Shown: positions 7,317 through 13,861 of the stretch, in pieces
Numbering within the stretch: position 1 is the first letter of the stretch
How the letters are laid out: each line of letters starts with the position of its first letter
DNA from: an uncultured bacterium
GTDB taxonomy: Bacteria > Pseudomonadota > Alphaproteobacteria > Rhodospirillales > Rhodospirillaceae
DNA length: 13,861 bases
NCBI GenBank assembly: GCA_903896775.1
Contig: CAITZE010000209.1
Coordinates: 1 to 13,861, forward strand
Direction: 5' to 3'
Made by a program: the position numbers and the translations under genes
Notes under the pieces: model-generated
Told to the model about the DNA's origin: nothing
The model's input: the letters and a program-made list of their open reading frames with translations, nothing else
The model's database searches: none

Positions 7317-7734
7317 CACCGCAATATGGGACGCGGATTCTACACTGCTAGCATACAGACGAAGGCGATCTTCGCACTGCACCATACCCGCATGATTGCG
7401 TCGTCAGGAGGCTATCACGTTCTGGTTTAGTTCCTGACCATACGTAAGTCCTTGCATCTTCGGAAGCGCCGGATTATCGATCATTGACGCGTTGAGACCG
7501 GCCCGAAAGTGCTCTTTTCGGACCGAGGGGAGAAGGCCAGCGATGGGTATAGATCGCGGCTGAAAGATCAAGCTGGGGACCGCAATTTATTGATGCTGGG
7601 TGAACGCCGCATGGAGCGGATTCGCCCTGCCGAGGAATGGCGGACATTCTGACGACCGACACTATTATTTTTTTCGCTTTTAAAGGCAGGTCCGGCCCAC
7701 TGGCCGTCATGCCAATCATCAGGTGAGATATTCC
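7317..7734. other. Intergenic region upstream of the MHS transporter
   Basis: A gap of 418 bases with no convincing gene; the open frames here are short and lack family features. A small inverted repeat CCGAAA/TTTCGG lies near 7503-7522. A weak promoter candidate for the transporter is CGGACA (7641-7646), a 16-base spacer and TATTAT (7663-7668), followed by an AT-rich stretch. The ribosome site AGGTGAG lies before the ATG at 7735. Confidence 0.45.
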
Positions 7735-9411
7735 ATGACCGACGAAACAACTTCTTCTGTTTCTGCACACGCGGCCGCTAACGCGCCCGTGACACGTGAA
7801 GATTTCAAGGTGATTGCCGCATCGTCCATCGGCAGCGTGTTCGAATGGTTCGATTTCTTCCTGTATGGTTCGCTGGCGAGCGTGATCGGCAAGCACTTCT
7901 TCGCGGGCGTCAATGAAGCGACCGCCTTTACTTTGGCCCTTTTGGCTTTTGCTGCGGGTTTTGCAGTGCGCCCCTTCGGCGCTATCGTGTTCGGTGCTTT
8001 GGGCGATCTGTGGGGTCGTAAAAACACTTTCATCGTCACGTTGTTGCTGATGGGTGCAGCTACGTTCGGCGTCGGCCTATTGCCAGGCTATGAAACAATC
8101 GGAGCTGCAGCCCCGTGGGTGCTGGTTGCTTTGCGTATGGTGCAAGGCCTATCGGTCGGTGGAGTCTACGGCGGCGCGGCGATTTATGTGGCCGAACACT
8201 CGCCGGCTAACCGCCGCGGTTCCTACACCAGCTGGATTCAGACGACAGCCACGGTCGGCATGTCGCTCAGCCTCGCCGTCATTTACGGCACGCGCATGAT
8301 CATTGGTGAAAGCGTGTTCGGCGATTGGGGCTGGCGTATCCCCTTCCTGATGTCGAGCATTTTGCTGGGCATCACCATGTGGATTCAGCTGCGCTTGAAT
8401 GAAAGCCCGGTTTACCTGAAGATGAAGGCGTCCGGCAAAGCCACCCAGACCCCTCTGAAAGATGCCTTCGGGAACTGGAAGAACCTCAAGATCATTTTGA
8501 TCGCGCTGTGCGGCGCCATCATCGGCCAAGCCGTGATCTGGTATGCCTCGCAGTTCTACACGTTGTTCTTCCTGCAACGCGTATTGAAGGTCGACGAAGC
8601 CTTGTCGAACGTGCTGATGGCCGCTGGCCTGATCATCTCGACGCCGCTGTACGTCTTCTTCGGCTGGCTGTCGGACCGTGTCGGCCGTAAGCCGGTCATG
8701 ATGGCCGCGTGCCTCTTAGCCGTCATATTCTACCTGCCTCTGTTCAAGGCGCTGACCTGGGCCGCGAACCCAGTGATGTACCAAGCACAAGCGACTTCGC
8801 CCGTAACAGTCTTTGCCGATCCAAATGATTGCTCGTTCCAGTTCGACGTGCTCGGCAACAAGACCTTCAGCTCATCGTGCGATATTCCGCGCTCGTTCTT
8901 GGCAAAAGCCGGCGTGAATTACTCGCCGGTGGATGCACCCGCCGGAACGGTTGCCGAGCTGCGCGTCGGCGATCAAGCTCTGCCGTCTTTCAAAGGCGAG
9001 GGCCTCGCCCCCGCCGATTTGAAGGCACAGCGCGCCGATTGGGAAAAGCAGGCTCAAGCGTTGATCTCGAGCGCCGGCTATCCGCCTAAAGCCGATAGCG
9101 ACAAGATCAACATCCCGCTCGTACTGCTGATCCTTGTGGGGATCATGTCTCTCGCCGCGATGGTCTATGGGCCAATGGCGGCCTTGCTGGTGGAACTCTT
9201 CCCCGCCCGCATCCGCTATACCTCGCTCAGCCTGCCCTATCACATCGGTACCGGTTGGTTCGGCGGCTTCCTGCCTTACACGGCCTTCGCCATTGTGGCT
9301 GCGACCGGCAATATCTATTCCGGCCTCTACTATCCGATTGGCTTTGCCTTGTTCACATTCTTGGTCGGCATTGTCGTACTTCCGCAGACCCATCTGCGCG
9401 ACATCCGCTAA
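7735..9411 (+). CDS. MFS transporter, metabolite:H+ symporter (MHS) family, with large periplasmic loop insert
   Basis: A 558-residue, 12-helix inner-membrane transporter. The N-terminus has the MHS signature IGSVFEWFDFFLYG in TM1 and RPFGAIVFGALGDLWGRK in loop 2-3. QGLSVGGVYGGAAIYVAEHSP in TM4 and DRVGRKP in loop 8-9 are also typical of ProP/KgtP/ShiA-like symporters of organic acids or osmolytes. The substrate cannot be read from sequence. Between TM9 (MMAACLLAVIFYLPLF) and TM10 (NIPLVLLILVGIM) lies a hydrophilic insert of about 110 residues with two cysteines (NDCSF, SSCDI), which topology places in the periplasm; ordinary MHS proteins are about 430-450 residues. ATG at 7735 is preferred over an in-frame GTG at 7723 because the AGGTGAG site is well spaced for it. 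It stands alone, with its own terminator. Confidence 0.92.
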   Translation: MTDETTSSVSAHAAANAPVTREDFKVIAASSIGSVFEWFDFFLYGSLASVIGKHFFAGVNEATAFTLALLAFAAGFAVRPFGAIVFGALGDLWGRKNTFIVTLLLMGAATFGVGLLPGYETIGAAAPWVLVALRMVQGLSVGGVYGGAAIYVAEHSPANRRGSYTSWIQTTATVGMSLSLAVIYGTRMIIGESVFGDWGWRIPFLMSSILLGITMWIQLRLNESPVYLKMKASGKATQTPLKDAFGNWKNLKIILIALCGAIIGQAVIWYASQFYTLFFLQRVLKVDEALSNVLMAAGLIISTPLYVFFGWLSDRVGRKPVMMAACLLAVIFYLPLFKALTWAANPVMYQAQATSPVTVFADPNDCSFQFDVLGNKTFSSSCDIPRSFLAKAGVNYSPVDAPAGTVAELRVGDQALPSFKGEGLAPADLKAQRADWEKQAQALISSAGYPPKADSDKINIPLVLLILVGIMSLAAMVYGPMAALLVELFPARIRYTSLSLPYHIGTGWFGGFLPYTAFAIVAATGNIYSGLYYPIGFALFTFLVGIVVLPQTHLRDIR

Positions 9412-9429
9412 ACCGGCTCTCGCTTAAGC

Positions 9430-9464
9430 AACCCCTGACGCTCTTGCGGCGTCAGGGGTTTTTT
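9430..9464 (+). terminator. Rho-independent terminator of the MHS transporter
   Basis: A perfect 12-bp stem (AACCCCTGACGC at 9430-9441 with GCGTCAGGGGTT at 9449-9460), a seven-base loop and a TTTTTT run (9459-9464), 18 bases after the transporter stop. The T-run overlaps the stop codon of the convergent receiver-HPt gene (9463-9465), so the hairpin lies just past that gene too, though without a good T-run on its strand. Confidence 0.93.
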
Positions 9465-10179
9465 ATTGCCTGCAACTTGTGATCAGCGCCGCGACTACGG
9501 CTCCAATTTTTTGCAGCTCATAACCGTCCGGTGCATGCGCCAGCTTTAGAGCATTCAGCAAAAGGCGCTCGGCGTCTTCGGCCACGCTGCCGAGTGCGTG
9601 GCGACCGAAGAGGCCAGCCGATCCGGCGAGGCTGTGCGCCTTTGCACGTAAGGCCTCGGCGGCTTCGTGATGCCACCCGCGTCCCCGTATGTCGCTCCAA
9701 AGCGATTCGATCGCGTCAGCTGTGGATGGCAGGCTGCGTTGAAATTCCGCACTCACGCCCTCCAGGCGATTTACAGGGGCAGTTCTACCCGCGGGAGCAT
9801 TGCCCAGCATTCTGCAAAGCTCGTCTACGAGGGTCGCTGGGTTAAACGGCTTGGCGAGAACCCCGATGGCGCCGAGCGCAGCGGCTTCGTCTGCCATGTC
9901 ACGTTTCGCCGTTAAAAAAATCACCGCCGGCAATGCAATGGAAGCGCCATTCAAACGCGCCCGCAGAGCGTGCCATGTGATCCGGCCATCCATGCCGGAC
10001 ATCACAAAGTCCAAAAGGACAAGGCTTGGGCGAAAAGCGACAACGGCGGTAATTGCTTCGTCTCCCGAGGCGCAGATCTTCAGTGTTGCTCCCGCTCCTT
10101 CCAGTGCTGCCTGTACAACACTGCGAACAAAGGGATCATCATCGATGACAAGAATTCGGCTGGGGAGCGTGCCGCCCAT
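9463..10179 (-). CDS. Response regulator with C-terminal HPt domain (REC-HPt)
   Basis: A 238-residue cytoplasmic phosphorelay protein. Residues 7-127 are a receiver: acidic D13-D15 (RILVIDDDPF), phospho-acceptor D57 (LVLLDFVMSG), T90 (IFLT) and K110 (LAKPF). Residues about 143-235 are a histidine phosphotransfer domain with H182 in AHSLAGSAGLFG, the HPt signature. It has no DNA-binding output, so it most likely passes phosphate between a hybrid kinase and another regulator, or drains it. The frame is open to 10527, but that extension overlaps the divergent regulator's promoter and N-terminus; the ATG at 10179 follows AGAGG and begins directly before the receiver. It is divergent from the OmpR-type regulator, and a good sigma-70 promoter lies upstream at 10225-10253. 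Confidence 0.9.
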   Translation of the reverse strand: MGGTLPSRILVIDDDPFVRSVVQAALEGAGATLKICASGDEAITAVVAFRPSLVLLDFVMSGMDGRITWHALRARLNGASIALPAVIFLTAKRDMADEAAALGAIGVLAKPFNPATLVDELCRMLGNAPAGRTAPVNRLEGVSAEFQRSLPSTADAIESLWSDIRGRGWHHEAAEALRAKAHSLAGSAGLFGRHALGSVAEDAERLLLNALKLAHAPDGYELQKIGAVVAALITSCRQ

Positions 10180-10224
10180 CGGGCCTCTTCTTATGCACTC
10201 GCCTAATAGTAGAAGAGCACAAGG

Positions 10225-10253
10225 ATTGTAATAAATACCCGGAAGGCTTTCAA
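10225..10253 (-). promoter_or_regulatory. Sigma-70-like promoter for the receiver-HPt gene
   Basis: On the minus strand TTGAAA (10253-10248) and TACAAT (10230-10225) are separated by exactly 17 bases, five of six matches to each consensus hexamer. The expected transcript start lies about 40 bases before the ATG at 10179. Confidence 0.6.
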
Positions 10254-10260
10254 CCAGGGA

Positions 10261-10298
10261 TAGAAAATAGTATCGTAGGTTGTATAATCTCCGATACT
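10261..10298 (+). promoter_or_regulatory. Promoter with flanking inverted repeat upstream of the OmpR-type regulator
   Basis: TAGAAA (10261-10266), a 16-base spacer and a perfect TATAAT (10283-10288) form a plausible promoter. A perfect 7-bp inverted repeat, AGTATCG (10269-10275) and CGATACT (10292-10298), brackets the -10 box: one arm is in the spacer, the other at the expected transcript start. This placement would let a dimeric protein block or control the promoter. The binding protein is unknown; autoregulation is possible, though OmpR-family proteins usually bind direct repeats. Confidence 0.5.
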
Positions 10299-10341
10299 GA
10301 GAACTTGCAGCGTTATTCGGCCCGGAAGGCAAAGACCACCG

Positions 10342-11133
10342 ATGTCCATGCCTGACATGACAGCGCAATTTCAAGCGCCGGCCAAACAACCCCATATCCT
10401 CGTGGTTGAGGACGACCCTTTTGTTCGGGAAGTCCTCGAGATTTATCTGCGCGGTGAAGGTTATCGCGTCACGCTTGCCCGTGACGGCAGCGAGATGCGC
10501 AGCGTCCTCGTGAACGATACGGTTCACCTCGTGATTATGGATTTACGCCTGCCACGTGAAGACGGCTTTGCACTGACCCGTCATTTGCGCGAACAGCACG
10601 CGGTGGGAATCATTATTCTGACCACACGCAATGAAACCGTCGACCGTGTCGTCGGCCTCGAATGCGGCGCCGACGATTATGTAACGAAGCCTTTCGAAGA
10701 GCGCGAATTGCTGGCCCGCATCCGCAGCGTTTTGCGCCGCACAGGTGCGCTGGCAGATAATCTCACCGTCCCGCGCCACCACGCGCATCCGGCAGCGGGA
10801 CAAAAAGTCCTCGCCTTTCACGGCTGCACACTGGATGAAAGCGCAGGGTTATTCCGCGCCCGCGACGGCGCTGAGACCTTGCTTACCGGCAACGAATGCC
10901 GGCTGTTGGCTCATCTTGTACGTTGCGCTGCCCACGTTCAGAGCCGTGAAAGCCTTATGGCGGCAGTCTTGCAAAAGTCCTGGGATCCGCTGGATCGCAG
11001 TATTGATGTGCTGATTACACGTTTGCGGCATAAGATCGAAGGCGATCCCAAACGCCCCGCGATCATCAAAACGATTCGCGGCACCGGCTATCTGGTGACG
11101 CCCGATGCTGGGCTCGCCGAGAACGCGGCTTAA
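10342..11133 (+). CDS. OmpR/PhoB-family response regulator, TorR/ArcA-like
   Basis: A 263-residue DNA-binding regulator. The receiver (17-133) has acidic E23-D24-D25 (ILVVEDDPF), phospho-acceptor D67 (VIMDLRLPREDG), T94 and K116 (GADDYVTKPFEERELLARI). The segment VDRVVGLECGADDYVTKPF is close to the TorR/ArcA branch. The linker (134-153) is rich in His and Pro. The C-terminal winged helix (about 155-253) shows LTGNECRLLAHLV, the recognition-helix region SIDVLITRLRHKIE and the wing KTIRGTGYLV. The probable donor is the hybrid kinase that converges on it, a pairing like TorS/TorR or ArcB/ArcA. The start is ATG at 10342, with GGAAGG 12 bases upstream; an in-frame ATG at 10348 is also possible. 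Its TAA overlaps the kinase stop codon in the shared sequence TTAA. Confidence 0.93.
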   Translation: MSMPDMTAQFQAPAKQPHILVVEDDPFVREVLEIYLRGEGYRVTLARDGSEMRSVLVNDTVHLVIMDLRLPREDGFALTRHLREQHAVGIIILTTRNETVDRVVGLECGADDYVTKPFEERELLARIRSVLRRTGALADNLTVPRHHAHPAAGQKVLAFHGCTLDESAGLFRARDGAETLLTGNECRLLAHLVRCAAHVQSRESLMAAVLQKSWDPLDRSIDVLITRLRHKIEGDPKRPAIIKTIRGTGYLVTPDAGLAENAA

Positions 11134-13169
11134 GTCCGAATATCCTGAAGCGCACTCGCAGCATAGTCTAATACGCGCACTGCGCTGCGGGTGATGCTGT
11201 CTGTATCATTCGTAAGGAGTGCGGTTTCCAAGGCATGAGCTGCTGCCGATAGGCCGTGAGCTCCGGCAATGCCCGCGCTGCCTTTGATTCGATGAGCTGC
11301 CGCATTGACCTCGTCCCACCGCGCCCCGCCCAAGGCACGGCGCAAATCTTCGGAAGACTCTTCAATTACCGCACGCCATTGATCGAGCACAGGCTTCAAG
11401 CGCGTCGCATCGTCGCCAAAGACAGCTTTGAGATTTCTGAGATCGACAGTCGGTGAAGAAGTGTTGCTCGAAGTCGTTACCTGCTGCGGCGTGGCAACCG
11501 ACATGCTTTTAAGCGACAGTGGATGCCAGTTGGGATCGAGCCAGCGCTCCAGCGCGTCTTGAAGGCCCCTGATCTCGATTGGCTTTGCCAGATAATCGTC
11601 CATGCCGGCAGCCCTGCATCGTTCCGGTTCGCCGGGCATAGCATTCGCTGTAATTGCGATGATCGGCAGACGCGTGCCGCCTGACTTCTCATTAACGCGA
11701 ATCAAGCGTGTCAATTCGAAGCCATCGATCCCGGGCATATGACAGTCGCACAGCAGCACTAAATAGGATCGCTCGCGCAAAGCTTGGAGCGCCGCCGCCC
11801 CACCACCGGCAATATCGCAATCGAACCCGAGAATTGCCAATTGCTGGCGTAAGACCTGTTGGTTGACGATGTTGTCTTCGGCCACCAGGATTACGCGCCC
11901 TTCAGCGCGGGCGGCAGCTGCGGAATCTTCATCACCAAAGCCGTTGCCGCCCGGTTCGGCCATAAGCCTGCGCGTCAATACAGGAGCAGGATCAAGGCCG
12001 GCCGGCATGCCCGCGCCGATAATCGCGTTCATGAGCGCAGCGCGGCGCAAAGGATGAGCACGCACAGCACGCACACCCCGACGGGCCAAAGTAAGCGCTC
12101 CGCCAACCGCGCGCGGATGTAACCAAATTACAGGTACTTTAGCGGTCGATGCTCCAGATCGGAGTGCGGACGTGGCAGCTTCGACGTCTTCAGACTCGGC
12201 GCTAGGCCCAATGAGAGCCACAACGTTGCCGTCGTCCATGCCTGTGCGACTCTGTAAAGCGGCGAGATTATTTCCCGCCAAATCATTCAAAGCCGTCACA
12301 CACCGCACTTTCGCGCCCGCGCTTTCGAGATAACGCAGCGCGACCTGTAAAGCCGGCTCACCAGCGTCTACAGCAATGACTGAAAAGCCGTCCAGCTTAG
12401 GGGGCGCGGCGGCATCGAAGTCCGGGGAAACTTTCTGAAAACTCACATCGACGTGAAACCGCGTGCCCTGACCAGGCGTACTTTCCACGGTGATCTTTCC
12501 GTTCATGGCCTCAACAAGGTTTCGGCAAATGGCCAAGCCTAAGCCGACCCCACCCAACCCTCGCGCCGGCGTGACGCCAAGCTGTGAAAATGGCTCAAAA
12601 AGAAAAGCGTGGAGTTCAGAGGGAATGCCAATACCGGAATCGGAAACGGTAAAACGCAGATCCACGTCTTCTGCTCTCGCGCTCGTCACTTCCACACTCA
12701 GCGCTATATTGCCGGCATCGGTGAATTTAATCGCGTTCATGCCGAGGTTGAGAAGCACCTGGCGCAATCGCAACGCGTCGCATACCACCCGCGGCACATC
12801 GAACGCGGCTTCACAGGTAATGGCTAAGTTCTTAGTCTCGGCCTGATTCGCGAGTAACTCCGTACAGTTTTCAAGCAGATCGACCAAATCGGTCGCGACG
12901 AGTGCGAGAGTCAAACGCGCGGATTCGAGCTTGGCGAGATCAAGCACGTCATCAACAATCCGCATGAGTGCACTAGAGGATTGCCCCACCGTGGCAATGA
13001 TGCGACGCTGTTCGTCAGTCAAAGACGTGCGCGAGAGAATTTCCAACATGCCGACGACGCCCATCAGCGGCGTGCGGATTTCATGGCTCATGGCCGCCCA
13101 GACACCGGCGTGATCCATCTGGCTGTTATCTGCAACAGGCTTGGGTTTTGATTCCGGCAGACCGGACAT
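11130..13169 (-). CDS. Soluble hybrid histidine kinase (HisKA-HATPase-degenerate REC-REC-HPt) without a sensor domain
   Basis: A 679-residue tripartite kinase. HisKA carries H29 (SHEIRTPL). The ATPase domain (about 95-245) has the N box (NLGMNAIKFTD, N145), G1 (DSGIGIP, from D177), an F box (LFEPFSQ) and G2 (GLGGVGLGLAI). Residues 260-385 resemble a receiver but lack the acidic pair and phospho-Asp (VIAVDAGEP, NVVALIGPS), so this copy is degenerate. A true receiver follows (426-545: E431-D432, D475 in LCDCHMPGIDG, T507, K529), then an HPt domain with H626 (AAHRIKGSAGIAG). The order matches the cores of BarA, TorS and ArcB, but the protein starts only 28 residues before the phospho-His with no membrane segment or sensor. 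The ATG at 13169 has AAGG six bases upstream, and an in-frame TGA lies about 30 bases further up. An input partner must come from elsewhere. The likely target is the convergent OmpR-type regulator. Confidence 0.92.
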   Translation of the reverse strand: MSGLPESKPKPVADNSQMDHAGVWAAMSHEIRTPLMGVVGMLEILSRTSLTDEQRRIIATVGQSSSALMRIVDDVLDLAKLESARLTLALVATDLVDLLENCTELLANQAETKNLAITCEAAFDVPRVVCDALRLRQVLLNLGMNAIKFTDAGNIALSVEVTSARAEDVDLRFTVSDSGIGIPSELHAFLFEPFSQLGVTPARGLGGVGLGLAICRNLVEAMNGKITVESTPGQGTRFHVDVSFQKVSPDFDAAAPPKLDGFSVIAVDAGEPALQVALRYLESAGAKVRCVTALNDLAGNNLAALQSRTGMDDGNVVALIGPSAESEDVEAATSALRSGASTAKVPVIWLHPRAVGGALTLARRGVRAVRAHPLRRAALMNAIIGAGMPAGLDPAPVLTRRLMAEPGGNGFGDEDSAAAARAEGRVILVAEDNIVNQQVLRQQLAILGFDCDIAGGGAAALQALRERSYLVLLCDCHMPGIDGFELTRLIRVNEKSGGTRLPIIAITANAMPGEPERCRAAGMDDYLAKPIEIRGLQDALERWLDPNWHPLSLKSMSVATPQQVTTSSNTSSPTVDLRNLKAVFGDDATRLKPVLDQWRAVIEESSEDLRRALGGARWDEVNAAAHRIKGSAGIAGAHGLSAAAHALETALLTNDTDSITRSAVRVLDYAASALQDIRT

Positions 13170-13276
13170 ACTGGCCTTCGTACATTGCGCGGCCGATCAC
13201 CGGTCGCCAACGTCAGCATATGCCGAGCCGGTACCAATCGCCAAGGTAGACTCCGGACGCCTTGAGAAGCCGCCGG

Positions 13277-13861
13277 CTAGAATCCAGTCAAATAGCAGAA
13301 TATACGCGCAACCAATGATCTCGGTTTGAGCGGTCCGGAAATCATGAGAAGCGATAGACATCCGCCATCGGTGTCGGTCACAGGTTCATGGATAACATTT
13401 TCGTCCACCGATTGGATATCGCCACGCCGGAATTGCGCGTTACCATCGCGGTAGCCACCGCTTAGGACGACCGTAAGCTCTTCGCCGCTGGGACCATGCG
13501 GCGTGATCGCCGCGCCGGGCGCGGTTTGTATCAGCTCCAGCCTGACTCCACCGGCGTCCTTCAGCACATCGGCGTATTTCACCCCTGGTGACAACCACCG
13601 CCAGCGCAGCTTGTTCAAATCTTCCGGCAGGTAAGCGAGGACGCACCGCGGCAGCGGCGTTCCAAACAGGGATTTTGTTTCCGTCTGCGATGATACAGGC
13701 GATCTATCTCAAGCAAGATCGAGGCGGGACAAAACCCCAGCAAGGAGCGTTTCTGAAATCGGCTCCGGCGAAATGTCTTCAAGCAAGACCCCACCGACGG
13801 CTTCAGCGGCGACAAGACTGGCGCGGCAAGATGGGCACATGGACAAATGCGTCGCCGCCAC
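13277..13861 (-). pseudogene. chrR: ChrR-like zinc-binding/cupin anti-sigma factor, interrupted by an in-frame TGA (N-terminus beyond the window)
   Basis: ChrR-type proteins bind zinc, hold an ECF sigma factor (RpoE) inactive, and release it under singlet oxygen or similar stress. From the window edge the frame reads VAATHLSMCPSCRASLV, with the HxxxCxxC zinc motif of the anti-sigma domain, then AVGGVLLEDISPEPISETLLAGVLSRLDLA. A TGA at 13711-13709 follows. The same frame continues without shift through a linker (DRSPVSSQTETKSLFG, then YLPEDLNKLRWRWLSPGVKY) into a cupin domain. That domain retains a metal-binding pattern (PHGPSGEELTVVLSGGYRDG and VIHEPV) and ends VARIFCYLTGF at 13277. The stop falls between the two domains. 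As read, cells would make the anti-sigma half alone; the cupin half could restart only at a TTG (13618) with GGAAG very close. Nonsense mutation, sequencing error and genuine splitting are all possible. The ECF sigma gene would be expected just beyond the window. Confidence 0.85.

Noticed and set aside
10180..10527. Extension of the receiver-HPt protein upstream to an ATG at 10527
   Set aside because: The added residues show no domain, and they run through a divergent promoter region and antisense to the OmpR-type regulator. A good start with AGAGG exists at 10179.
13709..13711. TGA in the ChrR homologue as a selenocysteine codon
   Set aside because: It lies in a variable linker rather than at a catalytic or metal site, and no SECIS-like hairpin was apparent just downstream. 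Mutation or error is simpler.
1..13861. CRISPR array, tRNA/rRNA gene, insertion sequence, prophage or antiphage system
   Set aside because: No regularly spaced repeats, terminal inverted repeats, transposase or integrase motifs, or structural RNA signatures were seen. All substantial frames belong to metabolic, transport or regulatory families.

Overview
The window is a moderately GC-rich chromosomal segment from a Gram-negative bacterium. Several genes encode envelope features: an RND efflux pump, a Tat signal, a lipobox, a periplasmic c-type cytochrome and a cytochrome b561. The gene types (MHS-family transporter, ChrR-like anti-sigma factor, small alanine-rich regulators) suggest an alphaproteobacterium, possibly a soil lineage. 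That placement is inference from gene content only. No tRNA, rRNA, CRISPR array, insertion sequence or phage gene was seen.

Layout. Positions 1-1196 (minus) hold the N-terminal part of an MdtB/MdtC-like RND permease. Positions 1504-3060 (minus) encode a TPR protein with an ATP-grasp-like C-terminal half. Divergent from it, 3389-4807 (plus) encodes a Tat-exported enolase-superfamily protein of the RspA/mannonate-dehydratase type, closed by a strong terminator. Next is a tightly divergent redox pair. The minus-strand gene (4870-5822) is a haem protein with a CxxCH site and an ethylbenzene-dehydrogenase-like haem-binding domain. The plus-strand gene (5872-6405) is a cytochrome b561. A lipoprotein (6545-6997) and a small cysteine-rich secreted protein (7005-7316, minus) converge. 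A MHS/MFS transporter (7735-9411) follows, with its own terminator.

The right third is regulatory. It holds a receiver-HPt protein (9463-10179, minus), a divergent OmpR/TorR-like response regulator (10342-11133, plus), and a soluble hybrid histidine kinase with HisKA, HATPase, a degenerate receiver, a true receiver and HPt (11130-13169, minus). Together they carry every module of a His-Asp-His-Asp phosphorelay, with two HPt domains. The kinase has no N-terminal sensor or membrane segment. The segment between the two regulators carries clear promoter-like elements, including an inverted repeat around a TATAAT box. At the right edge (13277-13861, minus) is a ChrR-like zinc/cupin anti-sigma factor, cut by the window end and broken by an in-frame TGA between its two domains.

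Two genes carry lesions: the haem protein needs one extra base in a G-run to join its signal peptide to its body, and the ChrR homologue has the in-frame stop. Each could be real or a sequencing error. No complete novel system is evident. The best leads are the split ChrR, the frameshifted haem protein beside cytochrome b561, the sensorless phosphorelay, the TPR/ATP-grasp gene with a 17-codon upstream ORF, and the exported enolase with a glycine-rich active-site loop.
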